Source: Isoetes taiwanensis
Lineage: Eukaryota > Streptophyta > Lycopodiopsida > Isoetales > Isoetaceae
Reading direction: 5' to 3'
NCBI GenBank assembly: GCA_021234155.1
Contig: JAJEKV010000002.1
Span: 22,263,925-22,327,924 of the forward strand
DNA: 64,000 bases
This document shows positions 46,283-57,400 of the stretch, in pieces. Position numbers and translations under genes: made by a program. The notes beneath the pieces are model-generated. The model did not search any database, was not told the origin of the DNA, and worked only from the letters and a program-made list of their open reading frames with translations. Each line of letters starts with the position of its first letter. Positions within the stretch are counted from its first letter, which is position 1.

Positions 46283-46988
46283 AATTAGATTAGGATCCCT
46301 AAAGAAAAATGAGGTAGTTGCACCCAGGTTTGAATATCTCGAGTTATGATGGTCTTTTTCAAATGATTTTTAGAGAAACAATTAGAGAAAAGTTATTGTG
46401 AGATGTGGGAAAACATTTGGCTCAATTCGGATATGGGATGACTGAAAAATCGGGTTCAAAAATGGAAGAATCTATGTTATTACAGAGACAGTTCTCGTGA
46501 TTCAAACTACAAGTTTATATTTCACACATGATCTTAGACCCTATTCAGACCTATGTCAGCTAAAATCATGCAAGAAAAAACCCTTATAAAGCTCGAGATC
46601 CAAAAAACTACTTGTTGATTTTCTGTGACAGTTCACTGACGAAATTTTTTATCCATTTTGAACTCACTTTGCTCCACATGTTCCTACAAATTGTCTCTTA
46701 TAGGAATTTCAAAAAGCATCCAAAAATGTTCCAAGAACTCGAGATATCATCATTTGAGTGTGCAGACCTTTTTTTTGTCTTAGGGAAGTGCACTAGCCAA
46801 ATTTTTTTCCAACTTTGAATCCAATTTTCTCACATCCCAGATCCAAATTAAGTCAAAACTTTTCCTACACATCACCACAACTTTTCTCTGGTTGGTCCTC
46901 CGAAACTCATTTGAAGAAAATCAGCATAACTTGTCATATTCAGATCTGAGTGCATTTACCTCATTTTCCTTTAGGGATTCTAATGTAG
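46283..46988. mobile_element. Element with long inverted repeats of about 200 bp
   Basis: The left arm (ATTAGGATCCCTAAAG, then AAAATGAGGTA and TTAGAGAAAAGTT) is matched by the reverse complement of the right arm (CATTAGAATCCCTAAAG, AAAATGAGGTA, CCAGAGAAAAGTT). Homology of the arms extends about 200 bp inward and the whole element is about 0.7 kb. No transposase frame. It fits a foldback or MULE-type non-autonomous DNA element; I could not fix a target-site duplication. The transcript could form a long hairpin. Confidence 0.7.
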
Positions 46989-47100
46989 GCTAGCATTATT
47001 AGCCACGTCACTATACATGAAATGTTCCATTTCAAGCCTCCACGAAGTGATTTTCAGCCAATTGTTTTTGTTAGAGAGGGAGAATATGCTTAATGGCTTG
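46989..47100. repeat. Diverged copy of 20845-21030
   Basis: Shares GCTAGCATTATTAGCCA, ATACATGAAATGTTC, CAAGCCTCCACGA and GTTAGAGAGGGAGAATAT, with about 90 bp deleted. Confidence 0.7.
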
Positions 47101-47159
47101 TTAATAATCAACTATACGTGGTAGGAAATTTGCTATGTAATGCTATGTAGGTTATGAGC

Positions 47160-47620
47160 CTTCCATTTGGCACGCGTCTCATTCTTCACCCTATGATTGC
47201 ATAGCCAACTGAAAAGCAAATGCTCTTGAGGACCAATGTCCGTGGTAGGGGTGCTCCTTTATGTAATGTGTGGAAACAGACATGCACACTGTGTTACATC
47301 ATTGGTGGGTGGAAAAGCATAATGCATTATAATTCAACTAAAATGGATTTGCGCAATTTAAGGCCCATTTCATTAGCGACGTATATAGTGAACCCTTATC
47401 GGAAGCCTTAACATCTTATCAACATTCTTCTGAGAATGTTTTCACTTCCAAGTGTTTAGATGCTTTTTTGGGCTATAGAACATGCCCTAGTAATTAACAT
47501 GGGACTTACTTATACTAATGCATGTTACTACTTGGATTATGCATAACCCAAAAAATCTCATAATAATAACAGTGCGTGGAATTGCATTGCATTTGACAAG
47601 ATTGAAATTAGAGTATTTGA
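47160..47620. repeat. Copy of mannanase upstream block end
   Basis: Collinear with about 14165-14600 and 25085-25365, including GAGGACCAATGTCCGTG, CATCATTGGTGGG and TTAACATCTTATCAACATTC. Confidence 0.8.
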
Positions 47621-48240
47621 GTGTAGAGCAACCTAAGATTTCCTAAGTGGTACGCGAAACATATACGATGATCAAGAAAGGCTGCAACTAATGAAGTCCC
47701 AATCTTACCTGCTGGTCGAACATGTTGCATGCACGGACATCCATTTACTAATCTTGTTGTTGGTTGGTATCAATAAGTTTCTTCCAGTATCTTCACATAT
47801 AAGGAATGAAGATGAAATGCGTACTTGGATGATCATGAGGATGAACCGAAGGCCACTCGAGCTGTGTTGTTGAGCCAAAAATATATGATGAAAATGAAGC
47901 AATCAATCTACCAGATGTTGATACATGGAACAAATCAATTCATGAATCCTTCAGAGAATTAAGTACTTATAATCTCAAAACCGTATCCCAGAGCTTATGG
48001 TATTGATTATCGTGGTACATTTTTGCTTATTGTTTTTTCTTTTGATTCTTTTTCTATACCCTAGAAGAGAGGTCACCATCTCAAGTGCAAGGTAATGCTC
48101 CACAGCCCATGAGACCCAAGGATATGTTCCATACTAGGTACTGTACGCTTGAAACTTGGGTATTTGAAGCAAATAGATATAAGAGATCTATAATGTCCTA
48201 AGGGGGGATAATGCTACCCCTAATTGTAAACGTTGCAGTT
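47621..48240. other. No recognised gene
   Basis: Short frames only. The text around 47810-48010 looks weakly protein-like (for example, DENEAINLPDVDTWNKSI in one frame) and GGGGGGATAATG near 48200 resembles the purine tract region of an LTR element, but neither was strong enough to name. Confidence 0.3.
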
Positions 48241-48495
48241 GCAACTTTTATAAGATTGGGGTAAAAAGTTTAGTATAACATGTGAGTTGTCGGTGCCTAA
48301 CTTGTTGATTATTGCTAATGACACCCTACATTATTGAAGGGAAAATGCTCCCGTTGAAATGAGCTTCATTGAACACAACAAAATGAATATTGTTTGTAAA
48401 TGTTTTGAAGCATTTTCATGAATGAATAATTGTAATAAGAATATCTGAAAAAATTACATTAGATGAATGAGTAGAGGTGGCGATCATGATCATGA
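48241..48495. repeat. Mannanase 3' flank, third copy
   Basis: Matches 10008-10260, including ATAAGATTGGGGTAAAAAG (no copia here). The stretch just before the stop codon has an expanded GATCAT run. Confidence 0.85.
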
Positions 48496-49022
48496 TCATT
48501 TTAGAAGGGCCATCTTGTCGGATTGAGCACGAATAATGTCGACAAGGGATGTATCTTTGGAGATGAAGATTTGGAAACCATCATTCCATGCATCCATTTC
48601 ATCGGGAAGAATTGCCATAGCGACCCTCCGGCACTTGGCAATCCTTTTTTTTCGCCGCTTGTATATGCTTGAGTAGGCTGTGGAGAAGAATAGCTCATTT
48701 CGTGATCCAAAACCTGGAAGAACAACTCAACATAAGTATCTCGATCATATTACAACCCGGTTCAGGTATCTAGAGTGAACACTGGCACATTATTCAACAC
48801 TAACTTTGCTTGTTTCATAAACTTGCTCACAATGCTTTGGTTTTGGGCTGCAATATAAGCCATCCAATATGCATTGAATCCATTCACGTAGAATGGAGAT
48901 CCTCCTGCTATAAATGTGGTGGAACCTGCCTTCACAAAATCGCCATCAACATCAACAAACCCGCCATAGCTCGGTATAAGAATGAAGAAGAAAATGGATT
49001 GAGATTAAATATCGAGGACCCA
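48496..49022 (-). pseudogene. Mannanase pseudogene 3: fused pieces of exons 5, 4 and 1
   Basis: Three collinear pieces of the gene remain. 48496-48690 matches the 3' half of exon 5 (ending NPTRWPF-like text in a shifted frame instead of GKMALLK). 48697-48780 matches the start of exon 4 and intron 3. 48810-49022 matches the first part of exon 1 with the ATG near 49022. The rest of exon 5, intron 4, most of exon 4 and exons 3 and 2 are deleted. Both catalytic glutamates lie in the missing parts, so this is a dead copy. Frameshifts occur in each piece. Confidence 0.88.
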
Positions 49023-49145
49023 TCTAAGTACAATGAGATGCAGATTCTTAATGACTGGATTCAAATCTTGGTTCATGTTCATGGCTTGGATCATTTTTAT
49101 AGAAACAGATGAGCATCAAATCAAGATTGTGGCCCAAATAAATAA

Positions 49146-50474
49146 ATGTGCCAAAATAAATGTGCATTTGGTCATGGGTTCAAACTTTGCCAATGTATGT
49201 TTATATTTGGGAGTTGGTTACTGGGGGTATACGATGATGATCCCCGACGTGGTAGAACTTAAAAGCCTATATGTGTCTTCCACTTTGGCTGCCGCAAGGT
49301 AGTGGGATAAACTAGCTAGTCTGTACAAGATTAGTCTAGTATGGACCTTAAACAAAGTAATAAAAAAACAATGGGACTATGGTAGGTGGCACTAGGATGG
49401 TGAGGCTAAAAAGACATGCCCCTAGAGTTGTCTTTAGGACCTAGACTTCCTAAGGCAGGATTAAATCGTGCCTACAAAGTATGCATGTAAGACAAAAGTT
49501 TTGCCCAACGGATGTGTGGTGAGTTGGTATAGGCCTAGTAATGCCAAAATAAGTGTTCATTTGGTCATGGGTTCAAACCTTGCCAATGTCTCTTATCTTT
49601 GGGAGTTGGTTACTAGGGGTATACAATGATGATCCCCGACGTGGTAGAACTTAAAAGCCTATATGTGTCCTCTACTTTGGCTTGGCAAAGGTAGTGGGAT
49701 AAACTAGCTAGTGCAGACAAGATTAGTCTAGTATGGACCTTAAACAAAGTAATAAAAAAACAATGGGATTAAATCCTGCCTACAAAGTTCTACCACGTTG
49801 GACACGTATAGGTTTTAAAGTTCTACCATGTCGGGGATCATCATCGTATACCCCTAGTAACCAACTTCCAAATATAAATGACATTGGCAAAGGTTTAAAC
49901 CCATGACCAAATGTACATTTATTTTGGCATTACTAGGCCTATACCAACTCACCACACATCCGTTGGGCAAAACTTTTGCCTTACATGCACACTTTGTGGC
50001 GGATTTAATCAGCCTTGGGAAGTCCTAGGTCCTAGGGGCAACTCTAGGGGCATGGCCTTTAGCCTCACCATCTTAGTGCCACCTACCATAGTCCCATTGT
50101 TTTATTTGTTTAAGGTCTATACTAGACTAATCTTGTACCGGACTAAGCTAGTTTATCCCAATCTTGCGGCAAAGACGTGAGGCTTTTAAGTTCTACCACG
50201 TCGGGGATCATCATCGTATACACCTAGTAACCAACTCCAAAAGATAAGAGACATTGGCAAGGTTTGAACCCATGACCAAATGAACACTTATTTTGGCATT
50301 ACTAGGCCTATACCAACTCACCACACATCCGTTGGGCAAAACTTTTGTCTTGCATGCACACTTTGTAGGCAGGATTTAATCCCGCCTTAGGAAGTCTAGG
50401 TCCTAGGGGCAACTCTAGGGACATGGCTTTTTAGCCTCACCATCCTAGTGCCACCTGCCATAGTCCCATTGATG
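49146..50474. repeat. Palindromic four-unit array of a tRNA-like repeat
   Basis: Two direct units (49146-49511, 49512-49788) are followed by two inverted units (49789-50177, 50178-50474). Shared words on the direct strand include GAGTTGGTATAGGCCTAGTA, CATTTGGTCATGGGTTCAAA, GATGATCCCCGACGTGGTAG and CTAGGTCCTAAAG-like text; the inverted half carries the complements. The units end near an A-rich AAAGTAATAAAAAAA. Together they make a head-to-head inverted repeat over 1.3 kb. The repeat looks like a SINE-derived multimer. Confidence 0.75.
49517..49579 (+). other. Pol III A-box and B-box-like motifs
   Basis: TGGTGAGTTGGTA at 49517-49529 resembles a tRNA A-box and GGTTCAAACC at 49570-49579 fits the B-box GGTTCRANNCC. 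Spacing of about 40 bp is acceptable for a tRNA-derived SINE head. A complete cloverleaf was not found, so this is not a tRNA gene. Confidence 0.55.
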
Positions 50475-51060
50475 GCAATACGAAGAATGTTAGACAACCA
50501 AATTCTTATCTGAATGTAGCAATACTTATCTAAATGTTGTGTATGCACTTATAGCAAGCTATCCTTGTCCAAAGATAGAGAGTCATACAGGTCCGGCTAT
50601 GGAAACACACACAAAAACTGATATTGCTCAGAATTATGAAGAAAGTGGACTCTACGAAGGAAGCACTCGTCAAGCAAGAATGAAAACTGCTCTTTCCATC
50701 ATAAACTGAGCTGTGCAAAATAGCGAATTGGAGGACGAAATTGTATGCTTCCAACACCCGTATCTATGCATTGTGGTGCCCTACACAATATCCAGCCAGG
50801 ATACTATCCACGCTAAAGCACAAATTTTCTACTCAGACTTCTTGAAGGGTGCAATATTTCAAATTTACAATAAACAAATGTGGTGGATATAACAGGATGA
50901 TTCGATGATTTGAATGGAAACCTACACTTATAAGAAACAAAAATGTTGGATCATATTTTTCCCTTGCCAAATGGATGCAGTAACAGAATGCTTTACCAGA
51001 TTTTTTGCCTTTGTAGTGCGCATTGACCATGCATCTATTGAAAGTCTTGAAAGCATATAG
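50475..51060. repeat. Mannanase 3' flank, rearranged fourth copy
   Basis: Segments match 9108-9180, 9470-9560 and 9580-9850 in shuffled or shortened form, including AAAATGTTGGATCATATTT and GCGCATTGACCATGCATC. Confidence 0.75.
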
Positions 51061-52540
51061 ACCCCAGGCCACAAACAAATTTGCAACATAATGCTAAATC
51101 ATAAGGAATCTATGAATGTCTATACAGAAGAAAGTATCAATAGATCATGTCTGTAACAAAGGTTACTGACTAAAGCTATAAGAATATATAAAAGCCTAGA
51201 TTCATACTATCAATAATTTGGCAATGTTACCGATCTGAACATCTTACCTTCTTTGTAGTTCAAACGGTGCTCGACCTCTATCTATGAATAAAACTATTCC
51301 CTTCTGCATCCTTGCAATGAAACAGAGTTGACATAAGAGATCTGCAAGGATTAGAATATGTAACTTTTTTAACAGCAGGATTTGACCTTAGCGATTAAAA
51401 ACCAAGGGAAACTGTATCAATCGCAGATAAAAACCTTCTGACTCGATTCTTCTCTTAATGAACCACATGATAAAAAAAAGGATCTGAGCAAGGATGGCAG
51501 GCACCGAGAATGAGACATTCAAGATCAAGAATGCACAAAAACTGGGCATCAGCATAATCCATTTGCGCGATTTAACAAACCCTAAAATCTCTAAAATGCC
51601 GAGCTCTTCAGCAATCATGGCATGGCATTCCACGATGCAGCCAGAAAGCGAAACTCAACCTGAGCATGCTGGATCGGATAAGGCATGCTCACAGGAAGCC
51701 CAAAAAAAAAAAAAAGTGAAAATCATGCAAAAAGATAATATCCTGATTTTTGGATCGTTGGAGATATTTCACGGCATCTTAAAACACTAAAAAACTTAGG
51801 AAATCGACTTAAAAAAAAAAACCAAAAACTTTTTCCACCAGACCAGAAATTCCCAAATTAACAAGATTGATTTTGTGTGGTCAATTCTTAAATGGGGTTT
51901 GGTTTCCACTTGTGAAGAGGCATCCTGCTTTTTTAAATGGATGGCTGAGATCAGTCTGGCCATGCATGTATGGTTGGATGTATAAAACCCTATGTGCCAA
52001 TATCCTCAGGGCTCTTGGAGGCATGTATAATACTCTCAATTTGGAGTTGAATTTTTTTTTAAGAGTTAATTTTGATGGTTTGACCAAGGACTTGACTATC
52101 TACAATCTCTAAATTAGATAGACTCATTTGGAGAATCTCAACAAATATAAATCTAATAATAGTACAGTAACTCAAGTGTAACATAGGAAGCATTTTGGAC
52201 TACAACAACTGTGCACTCGCTTAAAAGATCAATGGTAGTCCTAGATTTTATATGTCCAGTGCCCAATGCCAGAACCAATACAAAACAATCAGACTACCCC
52301 AAAGTTAATGCACCTCATCTCATTTGTAAAGAGAAGATCATTTTACTAGCACTCCTAAATTTATCTTTATTGCTCAAAGTGAAAATGATAGGAACCCATA
52401 AGAGACCCAGAAGAAGAAATAATTGCATATCCAACTAACATCTACATGTGCAAGGAGTCAAGTCGGTTCTCGTCATACAACAATATTTATGCTCAGCGAT
52501 GCCGAGCAACCTTTACTAGTATGATAGAAATGCTGCCTTT
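51061..52540. other. No recognised gene
   Basis: The minus strand at 51388-51633 has an 81-codon frame with a hydrophobic middle (SFCAFLILNVSFSVPAIL) and a nearby TTTTAGGGTTTG word, but no domain. Remaining DNA is AT-rich and featureless to me. Confidence 0.35.
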
Positions 52541-52890
52541 CATATGATTGCTTTGAGCTTCTTGTTCGAATGTCCATTAGTCTTTTGCAACATTAGCATA
52601 AATGTTAAAGAATACTTCCAATGATTGTATGGTTGCAATGTTTGAATAGAAATTCAATTTGCAACTTTTATAAGATTGTGGTAAGAAGTTTAGTGAACAC
52701 GTGAGTTGTTGGTGCGCTAACTTGTCGATTATTGCTAATGACACTCTACATTATTGAAGGGAAAAAGCTCCAGTTGAAATGAGCTTCATTGAACACAAAA
52801 TGTTTTGAAGCATTTTCATGAATGAATAATAATTGTAATAAGAATATCTGTGAAAAAAGTACATTAGATGAATGAATAGAGGTGGCGATC
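52541..52890. repeat. Mannanase 3' flank, fifth copy
   Basis: Matches 9880-10250 with small deletions; the copia target reads GTGGTAAGAAG and is empty here too. Confidence 0.82.
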
Positions 52891-52900
52891 ATGATCATGA

Positions 52901-53081
52901 TCATTTTAGAAGGGCCATCTTGTGGGATTGAGCACGAATAATGTCAACGAGGGATGTATCTTTGGAGATGAAGATTTGGAAACCATCATTCCATGCAAGC
53001 ATCCATTTCATCGATACGGAAAAATTGCCATAGCAACCCTCCAAAGACTTGGCAATCCTTTTCTTTAAGCCATTATATCTT
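52901..53081 (-). pseudogene. Mannanase pseudogene 4: exon 5 fragment cut by copia LTR
   Basis: From the stop codon position at 52901 the minus strand matches the 3' part of mannanase exon 5 up to about 53075, with the same ATCTTTGGAGATGAAGATTTG word as pseudogene 3. Homology ends within a few bases of an LTR that starts at 53082. No catalytic residue lies in the retained piece. Confidence 0.82.
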
Positions 53082-53280
53082 TGTTAGAAATATGAGACAT
53101 ACAAATCTTTTCCCACAAGACAAGATCATGTTTCATTCATATAAGATACATATTTATACATCAATATGTGCCACAATTAGGCTAGTGCCACAATAGGTAA
53201 GAGTGCTATATGTGAAACACGTGCCATATATGGCAAAAGGTAAAGGTGCAATATCTCCTATAGAAAGGAGATTCCAAACA
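53082..53280 (-). repeat. 3' LTR of the minus-strand copia
   Basis: On the minus strand it begins TGTTTGGAATCTCC and ends CATATTTCTAACA, with TG...CA ends and the 3' purine tract (GCAGGGAGGG) immediately before it. About 199 bp. No partner LTR was found to the right. Confidence 0.8.
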
Positions 53281-54760
53281 CCCTCCCTGCAACTTTAGCC
53301 TTTTGAACAAAATAATTGTATCTCATATTTAAAGATGCCTCCAACCATCCCTCCCTGCATCTTTAATCTAGTGCTTGGATCAAAAAAACCTTTTGTGGGT
53401 TAAAAGGAAAAAACCCAAGCACTTTCATCTTTTGTTAATGCAATTGTACTTTGATTATCACACATGAGTAGAGTAGGCTCCACCTGAGTTTAATGCAAAC
53501 AATCCATCAACCGCCACAACCAAACCAATTCTCTGCTGGCAAACTGATGCAGCAAGATACTCCGTTTATGTGGTGGAAGCGTAAAACACATCGTTAGCGT
53601 GCATGAGGACAACTACCCCAATCGGCATCCGTATAGCCCTAGCAAATTCAATATATCAACATCATTACGCTTTGTGTACAACAATAAACCAAGGTGTAGA
53701 AGTGCCTTTCAAGTATCTCAAAACCCTTTTAGCAGCAGTCCAATGAACTGTCCCGTGATTAGTCATAAATTGAACAAGAGTATTAGCAACATAACTAATA
53801 TCAGGGCGAGTTGCATTGGCGGAATACATCAATGCACCAACCAAACTAGCATAGGGACATTTTTTCATTTGCAATCTTTTCTTCATCGATTAAGGACTTT
53901 GTTTTTGAGAAAGTTTGAAATATCTAGAACTAGCAACAAGAGGAGTACTTTTCCGATTTTGCTTCAAGGAGGCCAAACTTTTTCAATGAGCGCAGAGATA
54001 TATGCATGAGTGAATTGCAACGTAAGTCCAATACCAAAGTCGTAGAGCATTAAAACTTTCATGTGATGTAAGTAGGGTAAATCATTGCGCCTTGAAGATA
54101 TATGTGCATGAGTGAGATTGCACCAAGTCTACCGGTTCAAAGCGCGGATAATAAAACTTTCATGTGATGTAGTAGGGTAAATCATTGCAAACAAAAAATG
54201 TATCGCTCGACATATGAGGCAATGAAAACATAATAAGACCCTTCTCCTTTTGAAGTAAATATTCAAATCATTCACACTAGAAAGGAATCCAAAAACCAAG
54301 TCCTCTTGTCCAAATGTTCTAATGTTAGAGCATCCTCCATAGAAATTGGATCATCGGTCGAGATATTCTAACATCCATTGTCGGCTTTCATGCTCGATGT
54401 GCAATAACATCATCATGAGCAACCTCATGAATAATCTCATTAAGACCAAGCCGTCTTCCTCATCAATATTAGCAAAATTATGAACAAAGTCAAAGGACAT
54501 CAAAGAACGAAAGCCCGGTCACGATAATAGGAAGCGAGGCGGCGGCGAACATGATTTCATCAATAGAATGAAGCATAAGTAAATGAAAATGGAAAGGCGA
54601 TCCCCAATTGATATATTTTGGCATTATGGCGTATCTAATAAGCTTCCTTAGCAAAATCTCATCATTTTACTCTCTTCGGGGAGGAATATGGACATAAGCG
54701 ATGCGAGCAAACCAAAATCGTATAAAATTAAGCAGCATTGGGTTTTAATACTTGAACCAA
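53082..54760 (-). mobile_element. Decayed minus-strand Ty1/copia element
   Basis: Read on the minus strand, 54700-54400 gives broken text resembling the integrase-RT junction (IAYVHIPPRRE and later pieces); 54010-53890 resembles the RT C-terminus (THAYISALIEKVW, YFKLSQKQSP); 53886-53665 is an open stretch with CPYASLVGALMYSANATRPD and HWTAAKRVLRYLKGT, the standard copia RT/RNase H connection. RNase H text follows to about 53500 and a CT-rich complement of the purine tract adjoins the LTR at 53281. Large internal deletions are present. The family differs from the copia at 27751. Confidence 0.8.
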
Positions 54761-54761
54761 G

Positions 54762-56060
54762 TGTTGCCTTTAATAACAACATGAGAAGAAGAAGAAAGGA
54801 AGATATGAAGAAATTCTAAGTATTGGAGGAGCTATTAAGGAAAGATGTCGAAATTTGAAGAGAATCTGGGCGGATGAGTACCACTTAAAATCCTTTAGCC
54901 AAAATTAGCCATCCTTGATTTTTCAGTTTTTTGAGCCTATCTCCCATTTCTCCTTGAATTTCCCCTATAAGCTAGCCAAATATGCTTCTAAAGATGCCTA
55001 AAATCCCAAAATGCCAAAAAATCTATACCTTTGCCAAAGTGGCATCTAGTCATCATCCAAAAGTGCCAAAGATGTCAAAAAGTCAAAGTGAAAGTCAAAA
55101 TGTCAGAAGTCAAAGGCACACTTTCAAAAATACCCTTGCCACGTCATCAAAGTCAAGAAGAAATGCCACTAGGATGGCCACCTTGCTCACAAAAATCTTT
55201 TTGTCATCCAACTTTGGTTATATCTTTGCCACTTGGGTCAAAATCATGCCACCTCATCAAAAATATCAAAGGGGTATTTAAAAATTCGAAAATCCACCAG
55301 AAGCCCGAAAGCCATGTTTGACCTTGCCACATCATCCTTCATTATGCCAAAGTCATCATTTCATCATGTCAGTCACCATTGATTCACCTTTTTTTTAGCC
55401 AAAAATCAAAGTGCCATTTCCAAAATTTGACCACCTCACCATGTTGCCCCGATGAAAATATGCCACTGGCACAAAAATTTCAAAAAGACCTTATATGGTC
55501 CCCCTTGAATTCCAAATTCTTGGAATGGAGTGCCCTTTGAGAAAATGTAAAAGATTGTCCCTGTTCTACCACCCCACACGACCTAGATTCCTTTTCGACC
55601 CGATCACCCCCTCCCGTGGCTCACCGTGTGAGGCGGTGGAATGCCGAATCCCCGTGGAGCCAAGACTGCGTCAATTTAAAGTTCAGTGGATCGAGCTATA
55701 TATGCAGTGACTTTTTACGATTTAGGCTGTGGGAATGTAATCAGCGAAGAAATCGGCCAAGATCCATTAGGGTTCTATGATTCGGCTTCGGCGCCTTTGA
55801 GTGATGCGGAAGCGATTCGCTGATCATAATCACCTGCGGAACCAATGTCGAATCCATGAAGAGGATGCGGAGTAATGGAGATCATGCCAAGAAACGAGAA
55901 TATTGCTATTTTTTGGGAAAAGAAGAGTTCGTGGCCATATGCAAACAAATTGGAGCTCTAACTACCCTGACACAGGTCTATAAAAGATGATCGAGCCGTA
56001 TTCCACACCAGGAGAGGAGATTTTTTGATTAGAAACCCGCCCTTGTTCTTGAAAGCCAAG
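54762..56060 (+). repeat. 5' LTR of gypsy C (right boundary uncertain)
   Basis: Shares with the right copy AACATGAGA, AAATTCTAAGTATTGGAG, TTAGCCAAAATTAGCCATCC, many repeated GCCAAAA/GTCAAAA words, and CTATATATGCAGTG, which could include a TATA box. The exact 3' boundary and the primer-binding site could not be identified. Confidence 0.7.
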
Positions 56061-56879
56061 ATTTTTGAAGTTGATACAAATTCTATTTAGTGATCAAATG
56101 GATTACGACGGTGTATTATGTTCTACAAGATAATGCGAGAAAAGTTTTCTTGAGCAATCATGAATTGTTTCCCCTTTCTTCAACGGAGTTCACGGTTTTT
56201 CAAAAATTAAGTTTTCCCATTTTTATGTGCAGATCCACTTCACGGCGAACTTTGCCGAATTTCCCACACCAATCTTGATCAACAAATGAGTTGAGAATCA
56301 ATTCAAGTTATCGATATTATCTGCTAGCTAAACAAATGGCTATTGCCCGGATTTTTTGCTCAAATATTTCATTTGCATTCAAAGGAAGTTTATTTGCATC
56401 CCAGTTTTTTCTTCAATCATTGTCACCACTTTGTTCTGAGAAAACATCCAGTCATACGCATTCACACTTATCACCTTATTTCCTCATTTGCACCTCTTTT
56501 TCTCATCTTTTCACATCCCCTCACCACGCAGCACGGCTCTCGCCCCTAAACCGCAATTTGGCAAAGAGTATCTTTTAGGAAATCCACAATTTGAGAAATT
56601 TGTGCATCCACCGGTTGCAAGGATTACGGCGAAGGCAACGCATCTTTTGGGTCCTAAAGAGTTCTCTAAAAAACTCTTGCAAAAACTTGAGAGCCCTCAT
56701 GAGGTGAGCACCCAAGGCGAGGTACGGAATATGGATGGTGATGGAGAGCCTAGCCATCTTTGAAGATATGCCTCACGGGCACGGGTTGGCGGCGGCGGCA
56801 GCGTGGCCGGCGGCGGCACCTCAGAGCAGCTATCGCGACCCTATCTTCCGGTTGGAGGCAGCCTCCTTCCGGCCTCTTT

Positions 56880-57400
56880 GTAATGAGAAAAACCCACGGA
56901 GGTATTTCGCTCATTTGATGATTATTTTAGGAATCATGCTCCTAAATTTATGACTAAGTTAAAAGATTGTTCAAGCTTTCTTTTATCGATGATCTTGCTA
57001 CTAAATGGTTTAACACTCAAAGAAAGATTTATGGTGTTCACACATTTGAAGAGATGAGGCTTGATTCATTGATAGGGTTTTGGCGAAATCGTGACTCCAC
57101 GAGCTTTTGCTTCAGCAATTTGCATTCTCTTTCTATTAGAAGTGATGAAAGCTTGCTTAGAAGCTTATGTTGATAGATTTGGAGCATGTGATAAAGAAGT
57201 GTGAGTCAAAGGGTGTAGATAATCCTCCTTTGCATTTGATCCTTTGCTTTCTTGCATGGTTTGAAGTTCGGACCTCGTTTCTGAAAGTTAATGAAAATAC
57301 ATCAACAACAGCGTTTGGGAACATTACCAAGGAGTATTTTCCAAAGCAATTGAGATCGGCGGGCTAAGGGCTGCATTTTCTACTTTTGAGAGCCTTGCGT
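56880..57400 (+). pseudogene. gypsy C gag fragment
   Basis: Frames read NPRRYFAHFDDYF, then LSFIDDLATKWFNTQRKIYG with HTFEEMRLDSLIGFW, the retrotransposon gag pattern in which a Trp sits in the middle of the conserved helix. Later text (PLHLILCFLAWFEVRTSF) continues the capsid region. Several frameshifts. Confidence 0.7.

Noticed and set aside
49517-49579. Functional tRNA gene
   Set aside because: A-box and B-box-like words occur but no acceptor stem or cloverleaf could be formed; treated as a SINE-like head.
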